Below, piece after piece: positions 43,991 through 53,419 of a stretch of 64,000 nt of DNA. Location: positions 186,001 to 250,000 of the forward strand of contig NZ_FUXJ01000005.1 in the NCBI RefSeq assembly GCF_900167045.1. Direction: 5' to 3'. Position numbers and translations under genes: made by a program. Positions within the stretch are counted from its first letter, which is position 1. Each line of letters starts with the position of its first letter. This DNA comes from Legionella maceachernii (GTDB taxonomy: Bacteria > Pseudomonadota > Gammaproteobacteria > Legionellales > Legionellaceae). The notes beneath the pieces were generated by a model, which did no database searches, had not been told where the DNA came from, and saw only the letters and a program-made list of their open reading frames with translations.

Positions 43991-45300
43991 TGCTCGATTT
44001 TGTAAGCAGTCCTGTCAAAGGCATTCGAGGAGAAATTTCGGTACCTGGAGATAAATCGATATCACATCGATCGATTATTTTTGCTGCAATTGCTAAGGGC
44101 ACAACCACCGTCAATGGCTTTTTAGAGGGTGAAGATTGCCTCGCAACGCTGCGCGCTTTTCAAGGCATGGGGGTAAAAATTGAAGGACCTACCAATCAGC
44201 GAGTTGTCATCCATGGTGTGGGTAAATATGGTTTAAAAAAACCGAAAGGCGTCATCGATTGCGGTAATTCAGGTACTAGTATGCGCCTACTTGCGGGACT
44301 GCTTGCAGCTCAACCCTTTGACAGTGAATTAAATGGGGATGAAAGTTTGCAGAAACGTCCAATGGAGCGAGTTAGTCGTCCTTTAATGCAAATGGGTGCT
44401 GAAATCACCACCACCGAAGGGCGTCCACCTCTGCATATTCGAGGGGGGCACGTTTTGCACGGTATTACTTATGAAATGCCAGAAGCAAGCGCACAAGTCA
44501 AATCTTGTTTATTACTTGCGGGCATGTACGCTCAGGGCGAAACGAGAGTAATAGAGCCTGGTCTTACTCGTGATCATACTGAAAGAATGTTAACGACGTT
44601 TTCCTATCCCATTCAAAAATCAGAAGACGCGATTATAATTAATTCCGAAAGTGAATGTCTGAGTACCGATATCACTGTCCCGGGGGATCTTTCATCTGCC
44701 GCTTTTTTTATTGTGGCTGCGACGCTTATACCAGGCTCGGAGCTTTTGATTCGAAATGTGGGTATTAATCCCACGCGAACCGGCATCATTCAAATTTTAA
44801 CCCGTATGGGAGCAAACATTAGCCTTAATAACAAACGCCTTTGCGGAGAAGAATTGGTTGCTGATCTTGTTGTTAAATCCGCATCGCTTGAAGGTATTGA
44901 CATTCCAACTGCACTTGTTCCTTTGGCGATAGATGAGTTTCCAGTTATTTTCATTGCGGCGGCTTGTGCCAAAGGGCAGACACTTTTACACGGTGCGAGA
45001 GAGTTACGCTGCAAGGAAAGTGATCGTATTGGGGCAATGGTGGAAGGCTTACAACAATTAGGGATTGAGTCTCAAGCCTTTGAAGACGGTTTATATATTA
45101 ATGGTGGAAAATTACAAGGTGGCGAAGTAAACAGTTATCACGATCACCGTATTGCTATGGCTTTCGCTATCGCAGGCGCAGTGGCTAAAGGTCCTGTCAC
45201 CATCAAAGATTGTGTGAATGTCGCAACCTCATTTCCAACATTTGTCGATACAGCCAATACGATCAAATTGGCGATAAAGGAAATACACGATGAAGTCTGA
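43990..45300 (+). CDS. aroA: 5-enolpyruvylshikimate-3-phosphate synthase
   Basis: It makes EPSP from shikimate-3-phosphate and PEP, the sixth step of the shikimate pathway. It has 436 residues. Signatures are GDKSISHRSIIFAAIAKG, DCGNSGTSMRLLAGLLA, ESLQKRPMERVSRPL and ELRCKESDRIGAM. The LAGLLAAQPF pattern suggests a class II EPSP synthase with an Ala in the glyphosate-contact site, as in some soil bacteria. It overlaps serC by 1 bp and cmk by 11 bp. Confidence 0.96.
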   Translation: MLDFVSSPVKGIRGEISVPGDKSISHRSIIFAAIAKGTTTVNGFLEGEDCLATLRAFQGMGVKIEGPTNQRVVIHGVGKYGLKKPKGVIDCGNSGTSMRLLAGLLAAQPFDSELNGDESLQKRPMERVSRPLMQMGAEITTTEGRPPLHIRGGHVLHGITYEMPEASAQVKSCLLLAGMYAQGETRVIEPGLTRDHTERMLTTFSYPIQKSEDAIIINSESECLSTDITVPGDLSSAAFFIVAATLIPGSELLIRNVGINPTRTGIIQILTRMGANISLNNKRLCGEELVADLVVKSASLEGIDIPTALVPLAIDEFPVIFIAAACAKGQTLLHGARELRCKESDRIGAMVEGLQQLGIESQAFEDGLYINGGKLQGGEVNSYHDHRIAMAFAIAGAVAKGPVTIKDCVNVATSFPTFVDTANTIKLAIKEIHDEV

Positions 45301-45982
45301 TAGAAGTGCGCCAGTAATTACAATTGATGGTCCTAGCGGAACTGGAAAAGGAACAATCTGTCATATGCTTGCTAATCATTTAGACTGGCATGTGCTAGAT
45401 AGTGGCAGTTTGTACCGTGTTCTTGCGTTTGCGGCAAGGGTTAAAGAAATCGATTTTAACAATATTCCGGCTATGGTGGAGCTCGCTCATGGCCTAAATT
45501 TACGTTTTGATACCAATCCGCATCATAAAAATCAAGTTATTTTGGATGGTAAAGATGTTTTTGATGAGTTGAGAACAGAGCAATGTGGTCAAGACGCATC
45601 CAAAATTGCAGTTGTTCCTGAAATAAGAGAGGCTCTACTTACACGTCAGCGCGCTTTTGCAAAACCGCCTGGATTAGTAACGGATGGTCGAGATATGGGC
45701 ACAGTGGTTTTTCCTGAGGCACTTATTAAGGTTTATTTATATGCTACACCGGAAGAAAGAGCATCCCGTCGATATTTTCAGTTGAAAGAAAAAGGAATTG
45801 ATGTTAGCCTCGCCGAAGTTGTTGATGAACTGGCTAAACGTGACGCAAGAGACACTAAACGGCTACATGCGCCATTAAAACCTGCAGAGGATGCGGTTCT
45901 GATTGACACAACTGGATTAACTGTTGTACAGGTGTTCGATTATGTATTAAAATTAGTGGATGAACACTTGTTTCGTAGTTAA
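45290..45982 (+). CDS. cmk: Cytidylate kinase
   Basis: It phosphorylates CMP and dCMP. It has 230 residues. The P-loop is TIDGPSGTGKGTI, with LDSGSLYRVLA and DGRDMGTVVFPEA as CMP-binding and catalytic motifs. It overlaps aroA by 11 bp. The 220 bp that follow, up to rpsA, contain a small inverted repeat (AGATAC / GTATCT) near 46027. Confidence 0.96.
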   Translation: MKSDRSAPVITIDGPSGTGKGTICHMLANHLDWHVLDSGSLYRVLAFAARVKEIDFNNIPAMVELAHGLNLRFDTNPHHKNQVILDGKDVFDELRTEQCGQDASKIAVVPEIREALLTRQRAFAKPPGLVTDGRDMGTVVFPEALIKVYLYATPEERASRRYFQLKEKGIDVSLAEVVDELAKRDARDTKRLHAPLKPAEDAVLIDTTGLTVVQVFDYVLKLVDEHLFRS

Positions 45983-46202
45983 TAAGGATTGGTAATCAAT
46001 TCGCTAAAACAAGCTTCATAGCATTAATGCTGAAGATACTGTTTTAAACGGTATCTCAAAGCAGCTAGTGCGTGAAGCTATTTGCTATAGTAAAACTGAT
46101 CAACAATCTTTTAACTGCTTTACCGGATTAAGGTAGGGCTTATTGGGGGGAAAAATAAGTTGGATCTTGTTTTTCCATAATTTTACTAAAGAGTTTATTA
46201 AA

Positions 46203-47882
46203 ATGTCTGAAAGTTTCAAAGAATTATTTGAGCAAAGTATCGCTGGCGCACAGTTCTATCCTGGTGCAATTATTACCGCAAAAGTAATCGGGATAGATGA
46301 AGATTATGTTACCTTAAATGCAGGCTTAAAGTCTGAAGGCATCGTCGCTGTTGAAGAGTTTCAGGACAAAAACGGCGAATTAGAAGTCCATGTGGGTGAC
46401 ATGGTTGAGGTTGCTCTCGACTCAGTAGAAGACGGTTATGGTGAAACATTGCTGTCCAGAGAAAAAGCCAAGCGTCAGGAAGCATGGCGTAAATTATCTA
46501 AGTGCCATGAGAATAACGATACAGTCACAGGTTTGATTTCCGGTAAAGTCAAAGGCGGCTTCACTGTTGAAATTGGCTCTATACGCGCCTTCTTACCTGG
46601 TTCTTTAGTAGACGTCAGACCAGTACGTGATCCCTCTTACCTAGAAGGTAAAGAGCTTGAATTTAAAGTCATTAAAATGGATTTGAAGCGAAACAACATT
46701 GTTGTTTCACGACGTGCAGTAGTTGAAGAAGAAAGTAGTGCTGATCGACAAGCTTTACTTGAATCCCTACATGATGGACAAGTACTTCACGGGATTGTTA
46801 AAAACCTTACTGACTACGGTGCATTCATTGATTTAGGCGGTATAGACGGGCTGCTCCATATCACTGATATTTCTTGGAAACGTGTTAAACACCCAAGTGA
46901 AGTATTAACAGTTGGTCAAGATGTAAAAGTGAAAGTATTAAGCTTTGATAGCGAACGCAATCGTGTTTCATTAGGTATGAAACAACTCGGTAATGACCCG
47001 TGGGTGGATTTAGTCGAGCGTTACCCAGTCGGCAAAAAACTTCAAGGTAAAGTCACCAATATTACTGATTATGGTTGCTTTGTTGAAATTGAGGAAGGTG
47101 TAGAAGGATTGGTTCACATGTCTGAAATGGATTGGACCAACAAAAACGTACATCCAAGCAAGGTAGTATCCATGGGTGATGTGGTAGACGTGATGGTTCT
47201 TGAAATCGATGAAGAACGTCGCCGTATCTCTCTTGGTATGAAACAATGCGTGGGCAATCCTTGGCATCAATTTGCCCAGTCTCACAATAAAGGCCAAAAA
47301 GTTCGCGGCAAAATTCGTTCTATCACTGATTTCGGAATTTTCATTGGTCTAGATGGTGACATCGACGGTTTGGTTCACTTGTCTGACATCTCCTGGAATG
47401 TTCCTGGTGAAGAAGCAGTTAAGCAGTTTAAGAAAGGCCAAGAATTGGAAGCGGTTATTCTCGCCATTGATCCAGAGCGTGAACGCATTTCTTTAGGCTT
47501 GAAGCAACTTGAAGGGGATGCATTTACAAGCTATGTAGAAGAACATGCAAAAGGTTCTGTAGTGAAAGGTAAAGTGACTGCAGTGGATGCTAAAACAGTT
47601 ACTGTTGAACTGGCTGCTGAGGTTACTGGTACAATCCGCGCGGCTGAGCTTTCTGAAGAGCGTGTTGATGACGCATCAACTCTCTTTAAGGAAGGTGATG
47701 AAGTGGAAGCGAAAATTGTCAATGTTGATAAGAAAAATCGCACAATATCACTTTCCATTAAAGCGAAAGATGCTCAAGATCAGGCTGAGGCGATTAAAAA
47801 ATACTCACGAAGTGGGGAAGTGGCTTCCACAACCTTGGGTGATTTGTTAAAAGAAAAAATGGCAAGTAAAGAGGGTGAATAA
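46203..47882 (+). CDS. rpsA: 30S ribosomal protein S1
   Basis: It delivers mRNA to the ribosome and unfolds structured leaders. I chose ATG 46203, giving 559 residues, since the product starts [12 protein letters not shown] as in other species; a longer frame runs upstream. Six S1 (OB-fold) domains follow one another, with recurrent patterns such as [24 protein letters not shown] and [23 protein letters not shown]. No strong ribosome site precedes it (GAGTTTATTAAAATG), which is usual for rpsA because S1 controls its own translation. A clear terminator follows. Confidence 0.97.
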   Translation: MSESFKELFEQSIAGAQFYPGAIITAKVIGIDEDYVTLNAGLKSEGIVAVEEFQDKNGELEVHVGDMVEVALDSVEDGYGETLLSREKAKRQEAWRKLSKCHENNDTVTGLISGKVKGGFTVEIGSIRAFLPGSLVDVRPVRDPSYLEGKELEFKVIKMDLKRNNIVVSRRAVVEEESSADRQALLESLHDGQVLHGIVKNLTDYGAFIDLGGIDGLLHITDISWKRVKHPSEVLTVGQDVKVKVLSFDSERNRVSLGMKQLGNDPWVDLVERYPVGKKLQGKVTNITDYGCFVEIEEGVEGLVHMSEMDWTNKNVHPSKVVSMGDVVDVMVLEIDEERRRISLGMKQCVGNPWHQFAQSHNKGQKVRGKIRSITDFGIFIGLDGDIDGLVHLSDISWNVPGEEAVKQFKKGQELEAVILAIDPERERISLGLKQLEGDAFTSYVEEHAKGSVVKGKVTAVDAKTVTVELAAEVTGTIRAAELSEERVDDASTLFKEGDEVEAKIVNVDKKNRTISLSIKAKDAQDQAEAIKKYSRSGEVASTTLGDLLKEKMASKEGE

Positions 47883-47900
47883 CCACTTTAGCCAAAATGA

Positions 47901-47928
47901 AAGCGTAGGAAACTACGCTTTTTTTTTG
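47901..47928 (+). terminator. Rho-independent terminator of rpsA
   Basis: AAGCGTAG, loop GAAA, CTACGCTT is followed by a run of about ten T's. It is 18 bp after the rpsA stop. Confidence 0.93.
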
Positions 47929-48044
47929 GTAACTATTCCACCACGTTCACTGAAAAGCCCTATTTGACCCAACCAATCTCCATTCAAATTTGACTTTTCT
48001 GCAGAGACACCCGTAGGTGGTACTTACTTTTTGTGAGGTGAATA

Positions 48045-48335
48045 ATGCGCCTATTTATGATGTTAATTTATTTAATACTAATCGTACTGGGTGTAAGCTT
48101 TGCTGCCTTGAATGCTTCTTCGGTGCAAGTTAATTTTTATTTTAAGACTGTTAGCATGCCTGTTTCTGTGCTAATGACCATCATGCTTGGTGTCGGGCTT
48201 CTTTTAGGTTTTTTATTTTTCCTGTATCGCTACTGGCGGCTCAAGGTAGATTATTTAAAAATCAGAAATCAGTTGAGAATGACTGAAAAAGAAATTAAAA
48301 ACCTGAGATCAATACCCTTAAAAAATCAACATTAA
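48045..48335 (+). CDS. lapA: LapA-family inner membrane protein (DUF1049)
   Basis: This 96-residue protein has two transmembrane segments (LIYLILIVLGVSFAAL and VLMTIMLGVGLLLGFLFFL), with SSVQVNFYFKTVSMPVSVL between, the DUF1049 pattern. A coiled-coil C-terminus (LKIRNQLRMTEKEIKNLR) lies in the cytoplasm. LapA works with LapB in the control of LpxC and LPS assembly. Ribosome site GTGAGGTG precedes ATG 48045. Confidence 0.88.
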   Translation: MRLFMMLIYLILIVLGVSFAALNASSVQVNFYFKTVSMPVSVLMTIMLGVGLLLGFLFFLYRYWRLKVDYLKIRNQLRMTEKEIKNLRSIPLKNQH

Positions 48336-48408
48336 CAGAATTGACCTATAAGGATTGAAAATTTATTATCTGTGGATCGATGGGAGCAAATTCTACAAGG
48401 CATAAAAA

Positions 48409-48433
48409 GTAGATTGGGCCTTAGCCCAACTTA
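48409..48433. repeat. Dispersed palindrome between lapA and lapB
   Basis: AGATTGGGCC / TTAGCCCAACTT is a degenerate copy of the palindrome family that is perfect at 26317. It lies just before the lapB ribosome site and may affect lapB translation. Confidence 0.6.
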
Positions 48434-48482
48434 TTTTTTAATCCCGAAGAATCGCAGGAATATTAAAGATTGGAGAGCTTTA

Positions 48483-49652
48483 ATGATTGATTTATGGCCA
48501 TTACTGTTACCTGCTGCCGCCTGGTCTGGTTGGTGGGTAGCTAGCCGTAACTACTCAGATAAACAGAAAAAGTTTGACAATCGTTTATCTCGTGAATATG
48601 TCGTTGGCCTAAATTATCTTCTCAATGAGCAACCTGATAAGGCAGTCGACGTATTTATAAAGTTGTTAGAAGTTGACAGCGATACGGTTGAGACTCATCT
48701 CGCACTTGGCTCATTATTTCGTCGTCGCGGCGAAGTGGATCGTGCAATAAGAGTTCATCAAAATTTGATCGCAAGACCCCAATTAAGTTTAGGTGAACGA
48801 AAAGAAGCCTTAATGGCGTTGGGGCAAGATTACATGAGTGCGGGGGTATTTGATCGAGCAGAGCGTATCTTTTTAGAAGTGGTTGAACTTGGAGGAAGCC
48901 GCGAAATCTGCAGCCTACAAGGTTTGCTTGCGATTTATCAACAAGAAAAGGCCTGGGAAAAAGCATTGGATGTGTTGAAAAAACTAGAGTTATCAGCAGG
49001 ACAAAGTATGCATACGCAAGCGGCCCATTACTACTGCGAAATTGCCAGCCATGCTTTAAAAAATAATGCAATCGATAAAGCACAGCATGCGACTAAACAA
49101 GCACTGCAAATTGATAAAATGTCAGTCCGTGCTAGCCTTATGCAAGCAACATTGGACATTCAACATGAGCGATATAAACAAGCTATTCGCTCATTAAAAC
49201 GAGTTCCTCAGCAAGACCCTGAATTTCTTAGTGAAATTATAGAGCCTTTAGTGCACTGTTATCGCCAGCTCGATGCAATGGATGAGTGTGTGGAATATTT
49301 GCAACAAACTTTAACTGAGCATCCCAGGGCATCAACCATTTTCGTGATTGCTGAGTTTTTACGACGCGAAAAAAACATGGATATTGCCATTGATTTCGTG
49401 TCTGAAAAATTGAGTACCCATCCCTCAATCAGAGGTTTAAATCGTTTAATTTTTTGGCATCTTGAAACCGCTCACGGCAAAGTGAAAGAAAAATTGCAAA
49501 TGTTGTATGACATCACTAGCAAGTTCTTGGATAATAAACCCATCTATCGCTGTGGACATTGTGGTTTTGGGGGTAAACATTTGCATTGGCATTGCCCAAG
49601 TTGTAAACAGTGGGGTAGAATGAAGCCCGTTCATGGATTGGAAGGGGACTAG
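48483..49652 (+). CDS. lapB: LPS assembly protein LapB (YciM)
   Basis: This is an inner-membrane TPR protein that works with FtsH to degrade LpxC and so limits LPS synthesis. ATG 48483 with GGAGAG upstream gives 389 residues, the same as E. coli LapB; a longer frame upstream runs through the palindrome. One N-terminal transmembrane helix (LWPLLLPAAAWSGWWVA) is followed by TPRs from GLNYLLNEQPDKAVDVFI onwards. The C-terminal rubredoxin-type metal knuckle has two Cys pairs (CGHCGFGGKHLHWHCPSCKQWG-like, quoted in parts: CGHC and CPSC). Confidence 0.95.
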   Translation: MIDLWPLLLPAAAWSGWWVASRNYSDKQKKFDNRLSREYVVGLNYLLNEQPDKAVDVFIKLLEVDSDTVETHLALGSLFRRRGEVDRAIRVHQNLIARPQLSLGERKEALMALGQDYMSAGVFDRAERIFLEVVELGGSREICSLQGLLAIYQQEKAWEKALDVLKKLELSAGQSMHTQAAHYYCEIASHALKNNAIDKAQHATKQALQIDKMSVRASLMQATLDIQHERYKQAIRSLKRVPQQDPEFLSEIIEPLVHCYRQLDAMDECVEYLQQTLTEHPRASTIFVIAEFLRREKNMDIAIDFVSEKLSTHPSIRGLNRLIFWHLETAHGKVKEKLQMLYDITSKFLDNKPIYRCGHCGFGGKHLHWHCPSCKQWGRMKPVHGLEGD

Positions 49653-49686
49653 ATTACTGGTATTAAGTTGAGCAATGTATGGGATT

Positions 49687-49721
49687 AAAAGTAGGTTGCG
49701 CCTTTAGCTCAACCTACTTTT
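49687..49721. terminator. Palindrome / probable terminator after lapB
   Basis: AAAAGTAGGTTG and CAACCTACTTTT form perfect 12-bp arms with an 11-base loop (CGCCTTTAGCT). It belongs to the dispersed GTAGGTTGGGC family. The TTTT at the arm end could allow termination after lapB. Confidence 0.6.
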
Positions 49722-49808
49722 ATTGTTTAACTTAATGGCAGGGGGACTAGGTTTCCTAGGGTGGCTATTTACTATGGCTAAGCCTTTATTCGTAATATTG
49801 AGAAAATT

Positions 49809-50918
49809 ATGCAATTTATTGATCTTAAAAAACAATATAAATTAATTGAAAATGATATTTTACGCAGCATCCAAACCGTATTGGATCATGGTCAATACAT
49901 AATGGGGCCTGAAATAAGTAAACTTGAGCGCCAATTGGCTGAGTTCTTGGGTGTAAAGCATGTTATCGCTAATTCAAGTGGAACTGACGCGTTGCTAATG
50001 GCTCTGTTAGCGCTGGATATTCAACCAGGCGATGAAGTTATCACAAGTCCTTTTAGTTTTTTTGCTTCAGCTGAAGTGATTGCGCTGTGCCAGGCTAAGC
50101 CTGTTTTTGTCGACATTGATCCTGTAACGTATAATATCGATGCAACAAAAATTGAAGCGGCAATATCTCCTAGAACAAAGGCGATCATGCCTGTTAGTCT
50201 TTATGGGCAATGTGCAGACATGAAGTCCATTAATCAAATTGCCAAAAAATATGGGCTGCCGGTTATTGAAGATGCAGCTCAAAGTTTTGGAGCCACTTAC
50301 CACGGAGGGTATTCAGGAGCTTTGTCCACAATAGGTTGTACTAGTTTTTTCCCTTCTAAACCTTTAGGCGGGTACGGGGATTCTGGCGCTTGTTTCACTG
50401 ATGATGATGTTTTGGCTGAAAAATTGTTTGAAATTCGTAACCACGGACAAAATACACGCTATTGTCATAGCCGTATAGGAATTAATGGCCGTATGGATAC
50501 GATTCAAGCGGCTATTTTACTTGAGAAGCTAAAATTGTTTCCTGATGAAATGATCATGCGCCAACGGGTCGCGCAGCGCTATGAGGAGCTCCTTTCTCCT
50601 CTTGTAAAAACCCCAACAATTATGCCAGGTAATGTCAGTGCCTACGCGCAGTACACCATTGAAGTACCCAATCGTGAACATTTTCAAAAGAACATGCAGG
50701 CGTTAGGTATTCCCACTGCGACTCATTATCCTGTCGCGATGCATCAACAACAGGCGCTCAAGTACATTGGTTACCAACTCGGGGACTTTCCTTGTGCAGA
50801 AAAAGCAAGCAAGCACGTAGTGAGTTTACCAATGCATCCATATTTGACCTTGGAAGATCAACAAGCGATTGCTAATGCCGTGCAAAAATCACTTTCTGAC
50901 GAGTTAGTGGGGGCTTAG
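49809..50918 (+). CDS. DegT/DnrJ/EryC1/StrS-family sugar aminotransferase
   Basis: This is a 369-residue PLP aminotransferase. The N-terminus (MQFIDLKKQYKLIENDI, HGQYIMGPEISKLE) and HVIANSSGTDALLMALLALD are typical. VIEDAAQSFGATY carries the cofactor-binding Asp and TSFFPSKPLGGYGDSGA the PLP Lys. Such enzymes make amino-sugars for LPS O-chains or capsules (WecE, WbpE, PglE-like). Its place between lapB and pyrF, next to LPS-assembly genes, fits an LPS role, but the substrate is unknown. pyrF starts directly after its stop. Confidence 0.9.
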   Translation: MQFIDLKKQYKLIENDILRSIQTVLDHGQYIMGPEISKLERQLAEFLGVKHVIANSSGTDALLMALLALDIQPGDEVITSPFSFFASAEVIALCQAKPVFVDIDPVTYNIDATKIEAAISPRTKAIMPVSLYGQCADMKSINQIAKKYGLPVIEDAAQSFGATYHGGYSGALSTIGCTSFFPSKPLGGYGDSGACFTDDDVLAEKLFEIRNHGQNTRYCHSRIGINGRMDTIQAAILLEKLKLFPDEMIMRQRVAQRYEELLSPLVKTPTIMPGNVSAYAQYTIEVPNREHFQKNMQALGIPTATHYPVAMHQQQALKYIGYQLGDFPCAEKASKHVVSLPMHPYLTLEDQQAIANAVQKSLSDELVGA

Positions 50919-51611
50919 GTGAGCTTAAAGCTTATTGTTGCGCTTGATTTTGATCATCAAAATCAAGCGCTTGCTTTAGTTGAAAAATTAAATCCTGACC
51001 AATGCGCACTCAAAGTCGGTAGCGAAATGTTTACTTTGTTCGGTGCCAATTTTGTGCGCAATTTAATCAAGAAGGGATTTAAGGTTTTTCTTGATTTAAA
51101 GTTTCATGATATTCCCAATACGGTAGCTCAGGCCTGTAAGGCGTGCGCTGATTTAGATGTTTGGATGATTAATGTTCACGCCTCAGGCGGTTTAAAAATG
51201 ATGCAAGCAGCAAAAAAGGCACTCGAATCGTATGGGAGTAATCGACCATTACTAATCGCTGTAACTGTTTTAACCAGTTTAGGGATGGATGATCTACCGG
51301 CAATCGGATTACCTTTTTCTGTAGAAGAGCAAGTGAATCGACTAGCAAAATTGGCTCATGATGCAGAGCTTGATGGGGTAGTATGTTCTGCGCATGAGGT
51401 ACCTATGATTAAAAAATTGTGTGATCAAACTTTTCTTACGGTCACACCTGGTATTCGATTTTCGGGGGATAAACTGGATGATCAAAACCGTGTGATGACC
51501 CCTCTGCAAGCCCTACAGCTAGGCAGTGATTTTTTAGTGGTTGGGCGCTCTATCACAGCAGCTCCAGAACCTGAAAAAGTTGTACAAGATTTGCTGTTAA
51601 GTTTGCACTAA
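50919..51611 (+). CDS. pyrF: Orotidine-5'-phosphate decarboxylase
   Basis: This is the last step of UMP synthesis. It starts with GTG at 50919 immediately after the TAG of the aminotransferase gene. It has 230 residues. Visible are IVALDFDHQNQAL, the catalytic FLDLKFHDIPNTVAQA (Asp-x-Lys-x2-Asp) and VTPGIRFSGDKLDDQNRVMTP at the phosphate site. It is coupled to the aminotransferase gene. In E. coli, pyrF also follows lapAB. Confidence 0.96.
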   Translation: MSLKLIVALDFDHQNQALALVEKLNPDQCALKVGSEMFTLFGANFVRNLIKKGFKVFLDLKFHDIPNTVAQACKACADLDVWMINVHASGGLKMMQAAKKALESYGSNRPLLIAVTVLTSLGMDDLPAIGLPFSVEEQVNRLAKLAHDAELDGVVCSAHEVPMIKKLCDQTFLTVTPGIRFSGDKLDDQNRVMTPLQALQLGSDFLVVGRSITAAPEPEKVVQDLLLSLH

Positions 51612-51630
51612 TTCATCAGTGGACAAAATA

Positions 51631-52302
51631 ATGAAAAGGAATGATCAACAATGCCAACCCACCCTGTCAGAGGATTTGACTCAGTATTACCTACAAACTA
51701 TGGGAATAGAGCGTTGGCTGAGGCGTCAAACGAAACACTCCTCTGAAAATCATCTTGCAACACTCGCCCAAGAAGTGGCTGTTTGTAACCGTTGTCCTTT
51801 GTATAAGACGCGCACGCAAACTGTTTTTTCTCGAGGTAATCCAAAGGCGAAACTGATGATTATTGGTGAAGCACCAGGGTTTTATGAGGATCAACAAGGT
51901 TTGCCCTTTGTCGGTAAAGCGGGTGGTTTATTAAATCAGATGTTACAAAGTATAGGCATGAGTGAATCGGATGTTTATATCGCTAATGTGTTGAAATGTA
52001 GACCGCCAAATAATCGTGATCCTGCGTTAGAGGAAATTGAGCAATGCAGTCCCTACTTGGCTCAACAAATCGATTTCATTGCGCCTGATTTAATCTTGGC
52101 GTTAGGGCGTTTCGCGGGTCAGTTTCTGCTAAAGAAGCAACTTCCATTAAATAAACTTCGTAAGACAATTCATCGATATAACGATATTCCTTTTATGGTA
52201 AGTTACCATCCTGCTTACTTATTGCGTAACCCAATTGATAAAAAGAAAGCTTATGATGATTTGACCACCGTAAAAAAATTGTTAATGGTAGAACATGGTT
52301 AG
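51631..52302 (+). CDS. Uracil-DNA glycosylase, family 4 type
   Basis: This is a DNA repair enzyme with an iron-sulfur cluster. The cluster cysteines are visible in [13 protein letters not shown], then [13 protein letters not shown] and [29 protein letters not shown] is the active-site motif, and [11 protein letters not shown] the second. About 223 residues from ATG 51631; a GTG at 51619 would add four residues and no clear ribosome site decides. An N-terminal 40-residue extension ([20 protein letters not shown]) comes before the first Cys. It overlaps the next gene by 8 bp. Confidence 0.9.
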   Translation: MKRNDQQCQPTLSEDLTQYYLQTMGIERWLRRQTKHSSENHLATLAQEVAVCNRCPLYKTRTQTVFSRGNPKAKLMIIGEAPGFYEDQQGLPFVGKAGGLLNQMLQSIGMSESDVYIANVLKCRPPNNRDPALEEIEQCSPYLAQQIDFIAPDLILALGRFAGQFLLKKQLPLNKLRKTIHRYNDIPFMVSYHPAYLLRNPIDKKKAYDDLTTVKKLLMVEHG

Positions 52303-52777
52303 GAACAGTGGCCTCACTCTTGTTGAGTTACTCACCACTTTAATGATCATGAGTATTGTATTTACTTTTTGTTTGCCATTAGGCTTTTCAAATAATGAGA
52401 AAAATCAATTACAAGTACTTGAACATGAAATAAGTACTGCTATTCGATACACGAGAAATAAAGCGCTTTTGCATCATTTGCCTCTTATTCTCACGCCTCT
52501 GCCCAATTCAGTGGACTGGTCGGAAGGAATGATACTGTTTGTGGATAATAAGAATCATCATTATACTGAACGAGATACAATGATTCACCAATGGAATTGG
52601 TTGAAAAAGGGCATTAGGGTGAGTTGGAAGGGTTTTTATTCTAAAAATTATTTATTGTTTGCCTCCGACATAAATCGTTTAGCCAGTAGCGGTCATTTTA
52701 CTCTGCAAGACAGTAAAGGGGAAAGTGTAAAATTAGTTATCAACCGTTTAGGACGAATGAGCAGGCAAACTCAATAA
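52295..52777 (+). CDS. FimT/GspH-like pseudopilin
   Basis: This 160-residue protein has a type IV prepilin leader: MVRNSG before LTLVELLTTLMIMSIVFTF, with the Gly(-1) and Glu(+5) needed for prepilin peptidase and methylation. After the hydrophobic helix it shows AIRYTRNKALLHHLPLILTP, typical of the GspH/FimT domain. It may be a minor pilin that helps initiate type IV pili or bind DNA during uptake; a T2S pseudopilin (LspH) is an alternative. It overlaps the uracil-DNA glycosylase gene by 8 bp. Confidence 0.85.
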   Translation: MVRNSGLTLVELLTTLMIMSIVFTFCLPLGFSNNEKNQLQVLEHEISTAIRYTRNKALLHHLPLILTPLPNSVDWSEGMILFVDNKNHHYTERDTMIHQWNWLKKGIRVSWKGFYSKNYLLFASDINRLASSGHFTLQDSKGESVKLVINRLGRMSRQTQ

Positions 52778-52791
52778 ATTGGGAAATTAAT

Positions 52792-53349
52792 ATGTTGAAA
52801 CTTTTTGCAGTTTTACTGGGTGGGCGTGCAGAAGGGTGCAATACCGAGCTGCACGATGTGGTTTTTGTGGTAGGACATTCTTTGGAGGAGACTTATCCTA
52901 AACTTGTGAAAAAATGGTTTGGTGTTCCCAAACGACTGCACATTGATGCAGTGATTGAATTAAAATACATCGATGGCCACGAAATCATTGTTAGCCAGCA
53001 TAAACCGGATGCTTCAATTAATCATAAAAAACTCTTCTTTGTGAATTTTGGTGGTTACAAGCCCGGTTACTTCGGTGAATTACATGAAATTAAATTTTAT
53101 GTCGAACCCACCAAAACGGCAGCGCTTATCAGGGCAAAGCAAGACCTTGGCCTATCTTTAAACGAACCTCATTGTGATGACAATCTTCCCATCGATGACC
53201 TGATGGCTATAGAGACTACCGATGAATATTTTATTCATTTGCATCCCAGCCCATTACCTTGCGAGCTTAAAATTGAAGCAGGTTATACACGTCTTGATGT
53301 GCCTGAAATTGTTGAGAAAGCAAAAAACAAAACCCCAGTAACTACCTGA
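52792..53349 (+). CDS. DUF1543-family protein
   Basis: This 185-residue cytoplasmic protein starts MLKLFAVLLGGRAEGCNTEL and has ELHDVVFVVGHSLEETYPKL and LFFVNFGGYKPGYFGELHE, which match DUF1543. The function is unknown. The pattern with repeated FxVxGxS / FVNxGGY suggests two related halves. It is 14 bp after the pseudopilin gene, so they may share transcription. Confidence 0.82.
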   Translation: MLKLFAVLLGGRAEGCNTELHDVVFVVGHSLEETYPKLVKKWFGVPKRLHIDAVIELKYIDGHEIIVSQHKPDASINHKKLFFVNFGGYKPGYFGELHEIKFYVEPTKTAALIRAKQDLGLSLNEPHCDDNLPIDDLMAIETTDEYFIHLHPSPLPCELKIEAGYTRLDVPEIVEKAKNKTPVTT

Positions 53350-53419
53350 ATAGCAATTCTTATTCTAGACTGTAGTTATGTATTTCCTATTATGGATGGA
53401 GCCTATTTAGGAATCAGCT

